Below are positions 25,482 through 31,321 of a stretch of 31,321 nucleotides of DNA, in pieces (the stretch's first letter is position 1; every line of letters begins with the position of its first letter). The notes beneath the pieces were generated by a model. That model saw only the letters and a program-made list of their open reading frames with translations, did no database searches and was not told the DNA's origin. Source of the stretch: JBDLSY01 sp041170585 (GTDB taxonomy: Bacteria > Pseudomonadota > Gammaproteobacteria > Burkholderiales > Burkholderiaceae_C). A program made the position numbers and the translations under genes. The stretch is from positions 1-31,321 of the forward strand of contig JBEDNN010000074.1 of assembly GCA_041170585.1 (NCBI GenBank), read 5' to 3'.

Positions 25482-26030
25482 TTACGGTGTTGAAAGCTTT
25501 TTCAACCATTTTAAAACTTCTATAGAGCTTATTTTTCCCGTTTTTTGCCCAACTATATGGCCATTTTCATCAAATAATACAGTGAACGGCAGTACACCAC
25601 TGTCATTGCCCAAACTTTTAATAAAATCAATAGGGGCTGAATTAGCCTCTAATAAAGGAAAAGATATTGATGTTTTGCTGGCAAATTGAGCAATATTTTT
25701 TGGTTCATCAACACCAACTGCAATAAATTTAATTGTCGTCGCATTGTTTAAGCCGTAAATATTGTTTGTATCTTGTAATTGCTTAAACAAATCTGACAAT
25801 TCAGGCAATTCTTCTACACAAGGCGGACACCAAGGTGCCCAAATATTAATTAATAAAGGAACACCGTGTAGTTGTTTAGTTTGATAAACTTTACCATCAG
25901 AATAGCGTAAAGTTTGGTCTAAAAACAGAGCCAATGCTGGGTTTTTTACGGGTACAAAATATGACTTTAGTGTTAGTCCCACAGTAATAGCTGTTAATCC
26001 TAAGCCCAGTAATATTTTACGTCGGTTCAT
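25482..26030 (-). CDS. TlpA-like thiol:disulfide oxidoreductase
   Basis: A 182-residue membrane-anchored thioredoxin-fold protein, starting at the ATG at 26030 (MNRRKILLGLG). An in-frame ATG 75 bases upstream would overlap the preceding gene and put 25 charged residues ahead of the membrane segment. One N-terminal helix (about 5-25) anchors it, with the catalytic domain in the periplasm. The active site is WAPWCPPC (C-P-P-C), followed by EELPELSDLF. GVLPFTVLFDENG supplies the cis-proline loop. Such proteins reduce disulfides in the periplasm, often for cytochrome maturation. The start lies one base after the stop of the upstream gene, so translation is probably coupled. Confidence 0.92.
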   Translation of the reverse strand: MNRRKILLGLGLTAITVGLTLKSYFVPVKNPALALFLDQTLRYSDGKVYQTKQLHGVPLLINIWAPWCPPCVEELPELSDLFKQLQDTNNIYGLNNATTIKFIAVGVDEPKNIAQFASKTSISFPLLEANSAPIDFIKSLGNDSGVLPFTVLFDENGHIVGQKTGKISSIEVLKWLKKLSTP

Positions 26031-26031
26031 A

Positions 26032-26625
26032 TTAAATACACTTTTTATTAATAATAGCCTGTAATTGTGCGTAGTTTGCCGTTTGTACCGTTTTTGAAAA
26101 AACATATTGAGACACAGGCAAAATGGTCATTACAATGGGTACATCAGCCTCTTGTGCAACAATAACAGGATAATAGTGTTGATTGATTTTTTTTTCAGTG
26201 TGTTCAAGTGCGATATTGCTATTGAGTAAAGCTATTTCTAAATGTTTAAAATCATCTGTAAATATATGAATATGTATCGGAGAGTGTTGAGTCGCCGTAC
26301 CATTAACAACAGCACCGACAGCAAGCATTGCAGTATGGCCGTGGGTTATCGCTACTAATGCTTCTAATTTATTTAACCAAATACAAGCTAGTTGACGCAA
26401 TCGCAGTAGTTCAGAATGGTATTCAGGTACGAATGTTATCAGGTAATCACGAAGTGCGGCTTCAATAATATCATTGCTAGGCATTGACAGATGCTGCTCT
26501 GCAATTTTAGTTTGTTTAGCGGCTTTGCGTTTAGCTTCGTAGTAGCTTAAACCTTCCTCTGCAATGTGTCGCACAATTAACTCTGTCAACTCTTGTTTTA
26601 GGTTAGCATTAACAGCAAATTCCAT
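26032..26625 (-). CDS. Nucleotidyltransferase-like conserved protein
   Basis: A 197-residue cytoplasmic protein that I recognise from the same position ahead of tlpA and accB in Betaproteobacteria. It is sometimes labelled there as a UDP-N-acetylmuramate–alanine ligase, a name not supported by its size. The N-terminal helical part (ELTELIVRHIAEEGLSYYEAKRKAAKQ, about 11-37) precedes a segment (about 95-165) patterned like a nucleotidyltransferase core: AVGAVVNGTATQHSPIHIHIFTDD and LEIALLNSNI. In relatives the middle reads more like GT.TRHSDI, so the Asp of the catalytic pair may be missing here (Pro in TQHSPI). Function unknown. It is the likely first gene of the group running to prmA. Confidence 0.7.
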   Translation of the reverse strand: MEFAVNANLKQELTELIVRHIAEEGLSYYEAKRKAAKQTKIAEQHLSMPSNDIIEAALRDYLITFVPEYHSELLRLRQLACIWLNKLEALVAITHGHTAMLAVGAVVNGTATQHSPIHIHIFTDDFKHLEIALLNSNIALEHTEKKINQHYYPVIVAQEADVPIVMTILPVSQYVFSKTVQTANYAQLQAIINKKCI

Positions 26626-26729
26626 AATGATACTTGTATTGTTTTTAGTAAATTGATGGTAGTTATATTATTTAAATAACTTTTTTATAAAAAAAATATT
26701 AAATTTGATATTTTTAATGGCACATAAAA

Positions 26730-26780
26730 TAATCAAAAATACTAAAACTAAATACAATAAAAATATAGTATTTTTGATTA
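26730..26780 (-). terminator. Inverted repeat ending the Rhs cassette transcript
   Basis: A perfect 15-bp inverted repeat (26730-26744 with 26766-26780, 21-nt loop) lies 6 bases downstream of the stop of the last toxin-locus gene and is followed on the minus strand by TTTT. The stem is AT-rich, so termination strength is uncertain, but its position at the boundary between accessory and housekeeping genes suits a terminator. Confidence 0.5.
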
Positions 26781-26786
26781 TAAAAA

Positions 26787-27272
26787 TTAATATGTATAAA
26801 AAGTGCCTGGGAATTTTTCAAGTATTTTATTATTAAAATTGATATATTCTTTATCGTTAGCAAGGTATTCAATCATAAAATATGAACCTACTTTAATAGG
26901 GGTTTTTGGTTTATTCAGTACAAAATTTTGTAATTCTTTACGTTTAGAGTTGTCAGTAAAAAAAATCCAAATACGAAAATTTTTTTCATCAGGCGAAGGC
27001 TTTCCAAATACAGTATTCGTTTGACACCAAAAAGTATCAAATTCAGTCGTCTGATCATTATTCTCTTCAAAATTATTACAATTTGCACTGTTAGCAATTA
27101 TCCAAGCCAATCTAAGAGCAGAAAAATAACCCGTAGGTTGTGAGTTGATATTAATTGAAAATATAGAGTACAGCATATAAAACCATACTGTAAAAACAAA
27201 AGTACTACCAGTCGCAATTAATGTGTGTTGTTGTAATGTAGTTAATAATAGTTTAAGTATTTGTTTCATCAT
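26787..27272 (-). CDS. Membrane-anchored protein, candidate immunity protein for the DUF2599-type toxin
   Basis: No family recognised. From the ATG at 27272 the product has 161 residues; a TTG at 27299 is a less likely start. One membrane helix (about residues 18-40, LIATGSTFVFTVWFYMLYSIF) follows a short basic N-terminus, and the remaining 120 residues are soluble and probably outside the cytoplasm, with two cysteines (in NCNNFEEN and FWCQTN). It is the last gene of the Rhs tip array, directly after the DUF2599-type tip, which is where immunity genes sit. A membrane anchor would fit a toxin acting in the periplasm or on the envelope. The role is inferred from position only. Confidence 0.6.
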   Translation of the reverse strand: MMKQILKLLLTTLQQHTLIATGSTFVFTVWFYMLYSIFSININSQPTGYFSALRLAWIIANSANCNNFEENNDQTTEFDTFWCQTNTVFGKPSPDEKNFRIWIFFTDNSKRKELQNFVLNKPKTPIKVGSYFMIEYLANDKEYINFNNKILEKFPGTFYTY

Positions 27273-27301
27273 GCCTAATAAATTATTTAAGTTAGTCAAA
27301 T

Positions 27302-27394
27302 GGGCAGTGGTAAAAAAATTATTATGATTGAAAATTTCTTATGAATTTTTTTGAGCAACATAGCTTTTTTAAAACTTCGTTTTTACCACTACCC
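27302..27394. repeat. 93-bp inverted-repeat segment between toxin and immunity genes
   Basis: Ends pair over 15 bases with one mismatch: GGGCAGTGGTAAAAA at 27302-27316 and TTTTTACCACTACCC at 27380-27394. The segment fills almost the whole gap between the toxin stop (27403) and the immunity start. No target duplication is visible, so it could be a large mRNA hairpin or a worn mobile element. The sequence is not related to the MITE family. Confidence 0.6.
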
Positions 27395-27402
27395 TATCAA
27401 TA

Positions 27403-28190
27403 TTAAGGATTACATTTTGTAATAATTGTTTTAGTTAATCCAATATCAGGTCTTCTTTGATCTAAATTCCAAGATGTTTTAGCCATAGCTATAGGAACCA
27501 TTTGATGGCAAATGTATTGATTTTTCATTGATTCTGTATTAATTCTTAAAGTTTGATCAGGTAATATTCCAGTAGGATTTTTTGAGTACAGCTCATTCCA
27601 ACCCGCAATTCCAATTGTTTTAGTCGCTATTACGCCTGCTACTCCACCAATAATTGGGTGGGAAATAACACCAGAATAAGCCACAATTCCAAGGTATCTA
27701 GCCCAATATGTTGGGTATACATTAAGTATGATAAATCCATTATTTGAATCTACTGGAGCCCCCAAGTAGCCTTATCAATTAAGTTACTTCCAAACCAAGG
27801 ATCGGCTACTACAGGATATTTTATAGCAGCGTTAATATGGTTAATAATTTGAACCACAGTATTACCACGGATTTCATAGTGTGTTAGAATTTTTTTATCT
27901 TCAGCATCAACTGCCGCCGCCGCAACGCCAACACCCGTATATACCGCAACCCCTAACTTACCAATGTCATACGCCAAAAATACAACATCTATCGGGCTTC
28001 TACCATCAGGCTCTATATACCTATACGGGTTATTGTTCGCATACGCATAGCGGTTAAAACTGTGTATATTATCCGTGTTAAACCCTACCGGATCTATACC
28101 CATAAACCGACCTATCGCTGGGTTATAGTACATCACACCCATGTATGACAAACCAGTATCGTTGTCGTGAGGTTTGCCTGTGTAACCTAT
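27403..28190 (-). pseudogene. Orphan Rhs tip C with DUF2599-type toxin domain, frameshifted
   Basis: The open frame begins right after a TAG (28191-28193) with Rhs core sequence: IGYTGKPHDNDTGLSYMG, then YYNPAIGRFMGIDPVGF and YAYANNNPYRYIEPDGRSP. There is no ATG ahead of this homology; a TTG at 28151 is possible. The pre-toxin part YDIGKLGVAVYTGVGVAAAAVD is followed by a tip that ends in a stop at 27750. The next frame (from 27765) continues the same protein: WGAPVDSNNG…GWNELYSK…QYICH…KTSWNLDQRRPDIGLTKTIITKCNP. This matches my recollection of DUF2599, including the terminal CNP. The join falls at a run of five C (27759-27763), where one base is missing. So it is a disabled tip, a programmed −1 shift, or a sequencing error. 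Confidence 0.75.
27905..28063 (-). repeat. Rhs tail direct repeat, copy C
   Basis: Near-identical at DNA level to 29717-29850 and 31161-31311. It encodes the end of the Rhs core (YAYANNNPYRYI.PDGRSPID) and the start of the pre-toxin region. It is visibly richer in GC than the immunity genes beside it. Such shared segments are sites for homologous recombination between tips. Confidence 0.85.
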
Positions 28191-28202
28191 CTATAAATGA
28201 CA

Positions 28203-28832
28203 TTAAGTATCAAATGAAATATCATCCCAATCATTATCATCATATAAGCACCATTCTAAAACCCTTCGTCTTTCCTTCAATGTCGTATGATTTATTATTG
28301 ATGATGAGTCAAAACTATTATTAATTAATTTTTCTTGAGTAAAACACCAATCCAAACAGTATGCAGTATCACATTGCTGTAATAATTCCAGCTCATCTCT
28401 TAACTTCAAGTTAATTTTTTTAGATGATTGTGATGCTATTAAATCAGGATATTTTTTTATTAAATCATTTGGTAAGTCATCGATTATATTAAAATTAGCA
28501 TATTTTTTTAACACCCAAGAAAACACAAATAAACAATGAATCTTTACTTGAAAATTTTTATTATTATCGTCCTTATCAGATAATAAATATTTTTTTTCTA
28601 ATAAGGTTAAAGAATCATAAAGCCCTTCATTAACTAACCAATCAATTGCTTTTTTCCTTTGCAATCCAAAAGAAGTTGCAACAACTGCATTTAAAGTCAA
28701 GGCTCTTTTTTTTATGTCTGATACATTCTTTAAACTACTATCATCTAATAATGGTAAATAAGTTGGTATATACATTTGCTTCTTTGCAAGAAAAGCAATG
28801 CTTTTTTCACGAAAAATAAATTTATTCATCAT
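28203..28832 (-). CDS. DUF4272 family immunity-like protein
   Basis: A 209-residue soluble protein. I start it at the ATG at 28832 (MMNKFIF), which overlaps the end of the previous gene by 11 bases; the ATG at 28829 is equally possible. The middle (KKRALTLNAVVATSFGLQRKKAIDWLVNEGLYDSLTLLEKKYLL, about 43-86) and the end (RRRVLEWCLYDDNDWDDISFDT) match DUF4272, including the terminal WDDxxxDT. The FSWVLKKYANFN segment fits its central conserved tryptophan region. DUF4272 proteins are often encoded next to polymorphic toxins and are predicted to be immunity proteins. As the second gene after the HNH tip, it may neutralise that toxin or be the relic of a lost one. Confidence 0.75.
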   Translation of the reverse strand: MMNKFIFREKSIAFLAKKQMYIPTYLPLLDDSSLKNVSDIKKRALTLNAVVATSFGLQRKKAIDWLVNEGLYDSLTLLEKKYLLSDKDDNNKNFQVKIHCLFVFSWVLKKYANFNIIDDLPNDLIKKYPDLIASQSSKKINLKLRDELELLQQCDTAYCLDWCFTQEKLINNSFDSSSIINHTTLKERRRVLEWCLYDDNDWDDISFDT

Positions 28833-29289
28833 GCCTAAAAGACGGGTATACAATTGAAAAAAAATCCTGATTCAATTCTGACAAACAAGTATCTATTAAG
28901 TCTATTGAGCAATCATTTGGCACATCGACAGAAAAATAATTATATTCTTTTAAAGATACCGTATGACAGTTTAATTTATTTAGCTCAATTAGTACGTTAA
29001 ATATACTCTTCTGTTTATTTATATTTAAACCGAGTATCCAAATAGTTGTTCTTTTAGATTGAAAAATATGTTCCCATGAAGTTACATTATTTAAGCTATC
29101 TAGTTCTACTGAAATAATATCGCCCACTGACAAACCATTAACAAATAATGGTGGAATATCAATTTTGAAGCCTGAATCCATCTTTGTACAAGGGATATTC
29201 TCTATAGCTACAGGCGGCCAACCATCCTCCACATTTAGAGAAAAAGCCAAACTACTAGATTTTTTTATTGATTTATCAGAATTTATCAC
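28822..29289 (-). CDS. DUF4265 immunity-like protein, cassette B
   Basis: A 155-residue protein. The best start is the GTG at 29289, which overlaps the toxin stop by 4 bases (GTGA); the frame is open upstream to 29337 inside the toxin gene. The DUF4265 pattern is clear: LNVEDGWPPVAIENIPCTKM near the start, IPPLFVNGLSVGDIISVELD after it, then a TTIWILGLN strand. It is paired with the HNH tip by overlap, so it is the most likely immunity protein for it. It is a distant paralogue of the protein at 30288-30749, with the same domain but low identity. Confidence 0.8.
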   Translation of the reverse strand: MINSDKSIKKSSSLAFSLNVEDGWPPVAIENIPCTKMDSGFKIDIPPLFVNGLSVGDIISVELDSLNNVTSWEHIFQSKRTTIWILGLNINKQKSIFNVLIELNKLNCHTVSLKEYNYFSVDVPNDCSIDLIDTCLSELNQDFFSIVYPSFRHDE

Positions 29290-29864
29290 GGTGTTGCCCT
29301 TTCCATAGCAGGACGATCTTGATGGCATGAGGGGCAAAGCACAATAGCTTCACTATGCCTTCCGCCACCGTCTTTAATTGCAGGATGATGATGAATTTGG
29401 GCTTGATTATTAGGTGTCGGAACCCCTTTTTTGCTAGCTATATTTTCAACACCCCTACCACAGTCTTTACAAGCCATATTGCCACCATTTTCGGCTGCAC
29501 TTCTTTCTTTAGCAAGCGTTTTTTCTGCTTTGGTGAAGTCTCCAACACGCTTTCCAGAAGCTGTTTTTACAACACGACCAGCCGACGCCACATTACCCAC
29601 CGCGCGCCCCGCATCCACCACATGGTCTACCGTACGGGCAGCTTTTAAAGCTTGCCCTGCTCCAGGCACTGGGCTGGCAACACCCACAACCGATAAGGCA
29701 ACATCTGCCACTGCTGCACCAACGCCAACACCCGTATATACCGCAACCCCTAACTTACCAATGTCATACGCCAAAAAAGCAATATCTATCGGGCTACGAC
29801 CATCGGGATCTATATACCTATACGGGTTATTGTTCGCATAGACGTACTGGTTAACTGAGGACAA
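29286..29864 (-). CDS. Orphan Rhs tip B with HNH nuclease toxin domain
   Basis: A displaced C-terminal Rhs segment of up to 192 residues. Rhs homology begins at about 29852 with NQYVYANNNPYRYIDPDGRSPID, 26 bases after the stop of the preceding gene. The only start is a TTG at 29864 with no ribosome-binding site, so it may be silent until recombined into the main gene. A hydrophobic, glycine/alanine-rich pre-toxin part (about 30-85) ends in PVPGAGQALKAARTVDHVVD. The toxin tip has MACKDCGRG (a CxxC), QIHHHPAIKDGGGRHSEAIVLCPSCHQ (His pair and second CxxC), typical of an HNH nuclease. It is a different tip from the one at the right edge. Confidence 0.78.
   Translation of the reverse strand: MSSVNQYVYANNNPYRYIDPDGRSPIDIAFLAYDIGKLGVAVYTGVGVGAAVADVALSVVGVASPVPGAGQALKAARTVDHVVDAGRAVGNVASAGRVVKTASGKRVGDFTKAEKTLAKERSAAENGGNMACKDCGRGVENIASKKGVPTPNNQAQIHHHPAIKDGGGRHSEAIVLCPSCHQDRPAMERATP
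29717..29850 (-). repeat. Rhs tail direct repeat, copy B
   Basis: Near-identical to copies A and C. Similarity to copy A continues left to about 29600 through the pre-toxin region (DHVVD), so A and B are more alike than either is to C. Confidence 0.85.
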
Positions 29865-29877
29865 CCAAACTATATAT

Positions 29878-30279
29878 TTAGTTATTTTTTATCAAATCAT
29901 TTTTATAAGCTGAAATTTTTGATATGGATAAAAAATTAGCTCTAAATGAGAAAAATTCATCATCACCGATTAATTTAACATGTAAACAATCACTATTTTT
30001 AACAATTATCAAATCACTAGGTTTTAATCCAACCCAACTATTAAATATTAGATCCTTAGTTTCTATAGCTAATAACTCTATTTGTATAGTGTTATATAAA
30101 GTCCATTTTTTTGGTACTTTACTTGGGAATTGTGCCAAATCAAATATTATTAATATATCAAAACCATGCGAAATAAATCTAATTTCATGAATACTAATTT
30201 GTTCAAATAGTGGAAAATTATTATCATACAATTCATAAACTCCACGAGACTCTGTTAAGTACTTTGAAATATCAGTCAT
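29878..30279 (-). CDS. Imm50-like immunity protein
   Basis: A 133-residue soluble protein starting at the ATG at 30279 (MTDISKYL), 9 bases after the upstream stop; a TTG at 30291 overlapping that stop is an alternative. The pattern FEQISIHEIRFISHGFDILIIFDLAQFPSKVPKKW (about 25-59) followed by NTIQIELLAIETKDL resembles the Imm50 family of predicted immunity proteins, which are all-beta with a P..W motif. It is the second gene behind HNH tip A. It could protect against that toxin, or against a former one. The family assignment is from memory and moderate. Confidence 0.6.
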   Translation of the reverse strand: MTDISKYLTESRGVYELYDNNFPLFEQISIHEIRFISHGFDILIIFDLAQFPSKVPKKWTLYNTIQIELLAIETKDLIFNSWVGLKPSDLIIVKNSDCLHVKLIGDDEFFSFRANFLSISKISAYKNDLIKNN

Positions 30280-30287
30280 AATCAATA

Positions 30288-30749
30288 TCAATCATAATTA
30301 ATTTCATGATTTAAAACACCTTCTTCATAATCCAATATACCTTGCTCTTGTAAGTCCATCAATAAATCTAATACAGGATAAATATCTGTAGTTTCAGGAA
30401 CTTCTATCGCTATTAAGTGATGCTTTAAATTACCTTCAGTAAGGCAACCTAAGTTAATAAACAAATTCATACTATTTTCAAGTGAAGAGTCATTTTTTAT
30501 AATCACTCTAAATACAGATTTTTTATTAGCTTTACATACATCTTTAAAATACAAATCACCATTTTTCTTTTCGGAAATTACTTCATAGCCTGATGCTATA
30601 CCATAAACAAAAAAAGGAATATTATCAATTAAATAGTTTCCATTATCTAATGGCTTTGCCCATAAACTTTCAACAGAAACAGGTGGATACCCGTCTTCAT
30701 CAGGTTTTATATTAAATAATAGCTTTATATTGTTATGTGTTTGTTGCAT
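30288..30749 (-). CDS. DUF4265 immunity-like protein, cassette A
   Basis: A 153-residue protein with the DUF4265 pattern: LFNIKPDEDGYPPVSVESLWAKPLDNGNYLIDNIPFFVYGIASGYEV (about 10-56), then GDLYFKDV and SVFRVIIKND. The ATG lies 3 bases after the stop of the HNH toxin, the tight spacing of a toxin-immunity pair. The same family is paired with the HNH tip of cassette B. It is AT-rich compared with the Rhs segment next to it. Confidence 0.82.
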   Translation of the reverse strand: MQQTHNNIKLLFNIKPDEDGYPPVSVESLWAKPLDNGNYLIDNIPFFVYGIASGYEVISEKKNGDLYFKDVCKANKKSVFRVIIKNDSSLENSMNLFINLGCLTEGNLKHHLIAIEVPETTDIYPVLDLLMDLQEQGILDYEEGVLNHEINYD

Positions 30750-30752
30750 TAG

Positions 30753-31321
30753 TTAATCCTGTCGTGGTGATGGTTTTATAGTATCAGAAAAATTACGGTT
30801 ACACTCCCTACAAGCATGAGCAGCATTTGAAGGGGCATTAGTTCCACCGCTGCTTTTAGGTATTATGTGGTCTGTTTGTGCTTCATTTTTTGGTGGTGCT
30901 ACACCACGTTGTGATTTTTTTGCAGCAACTGTTTCTACTCCACAATATTCACATTTAAACCCTGCTCGTTCTGCAATTTCTTGCTTTGTAGCTTTAGAGA
31001 ATTTTCCGCCCGGAGTATAACGTTTATATGAGCTTCCAAGCTCCGTTGCTACTTTAACAGCCCTTTCCACATCCACCACATGGTCTACGGCACGAGCAGC
31101 TTTTAAGGCTTGCCCTGCTCCAGGCACTGGGCTAGCAACACCAACAACCGATAACGCCACATCAACTGCCGCCGCCGCAACGCCAGTACCCGTATATACA
31201 GCAACCCCTAACTTACCAATGTCATACGCCAAAAAAGCAATATCTATCGGGCTACGACCATCGGGATCTATATACCTATATGGGTTATTGTTCGCATACG
31301 CATAGCGGTTATGGCTGTGGA
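30753..31321 (-). CDS. C-terminal part of an Rhs protein with HNH nuclease toxin tip (partial at the right edge)
   Basis: The frame is open to the window edge with HSHNRYAYANNNPYRYIDPDGRSP, so the true start is beyond 31321 and this is probably the end of the full Rhs gene. The methionine at 31232 is internal. After the pre-toxin region (VALSVVGVASPVPGAGQALKAARAVDHVVD) the tip reads KQEIAERAGFKCEYCGVE, then QTDHIIPKSSGGTNAPSNAAHACRECNRNFSD, a complete HNH motif with two CxxC pairs, a DHIIP histidine and an asparagine. Rhs shells encapsulate and release such tips, which act in neighbouring cells or as inter-strain weapons. Whether delivery is by a type VI system cannot be seen here. Confidence 0.85.
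   Translation of the reverse strand, partial: HSHNRYAYANNNPYRYIDPDGRSPIDIAFLAYDIGKLGVAVYTGTGVAAAAVDVALSVVGVASPVPGAGQALKAARAVDHVVDVERAVKVATELGSSYKRYTPGGKFSKATKQEIAERAGFKCEYCGVETVAAKKSQRGVAPPKNEAQTDHIIPKSSGGTNAPSNAAHACRECNRNFSDTIKPSPRQD
31161..31311 (-). repeat. Rhs tail direct repeat, copy A
   Basis: Near-identical to copies B and C, in the presumed full-length Rhs gene. It contains the DPDG core end and the first part of the pre-toxin region, and would allow tips B or C to replace tip A by homologous recombination. Confidence 0.85.

Noticed and set aside
27241..28850. Shared sequence TTAGGCATGATGAA at the starts of the membrane protein (27272) and DUF4272 (28832) genes
   Set aside because: The 14-base match could reflect a common junction, but similarity stops at once on both sides, so chance or start-codon context is enough.
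1..31321. tRNA, rRNA, CRISPR arrays, phage attachment sites, full insertion sequences
   Set aside because: No cloverleaf, regularly spaced repeat, transposase or integrase was seen on either strand.

Overview
The window is AT-rich DNA from a Gram-negative bacterium with short intergenic gaps. It carries lipoproteins, LptE, a long-form YidC and ATP synthase genes. The gene orders mutM–dynamin-like GTPase–mutY and nucleotidyltransferase-like gene–tlpA–accB–accC–prmA are, from memory, typical of Betaproteobacteria. The YidC N-terminus, AtpB, and the Glu-type c subunit also fit. I therefore infer a low-GC betaproteobacterium and would not name a genus.

Layout. Positions 1-561 hold no gene but contain two copies of a 108-bp miniature transposable element (MITE). 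From 562 to 5928 the F1Fo ATP synthase genes run leftward in the order atpI-B-E-F-H-A-G. atpD and atpC, normally next after atpG, are not in the window. holA, lptE and yidC (6082-9302) follow on the same strand, then a secreted DUF4139 protein, an unusual DUF442–DUF480 fusion, and mutY–dynamin–mutM (13030-17174). The only rightward block is pyrC followed almost without a gap by an AAA ATPase and an HNH nuclease (17357-20431). I read that pair as a Septu-type (PtuAB-like) anti-phage system attached to a pyrimidine gene. Leftward genes resume with a lipoprotein, pyrE, prmA, accC, accB, a TlpA-like thioredoxin and a nucleotidyltransferase-like protein (20590-26625).

Positions 26787-31321 are an accessory polymorphic-toxin locus at the 3' end of an Rhs gene whose start lies beyond the right edge. 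Three nearly identical Rhs tail segments are each followed by a different toxin tip and its putative immunity genes. Cassette A is an HNH nuclease with DUF4265 and Imm50-like proteins. Cassette B is a different HNH nuclease with DUF4265 and DUF4272 proteins. Cassette C is a frameshifted DUF2599-type tip with a membrane-anchored protein. B and C look like displaced (orphan) tips that could be swapped into the main gene by recombination.

Two structural signals cross the window. First, there are four identical 108-bp MITE copies, each flanked by its own perfect 8-bp target duplication, which points to recent movement. One sits just upstream of pyrE and may supply a promoter. Second, there are many short tandem duplications (9-18 bp, 2-4 units) in gaps and at gene ends, and some add repeated residues to proteins. 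No tRNA, rRNA, CRISPR array, transposase gene or retron was seen.
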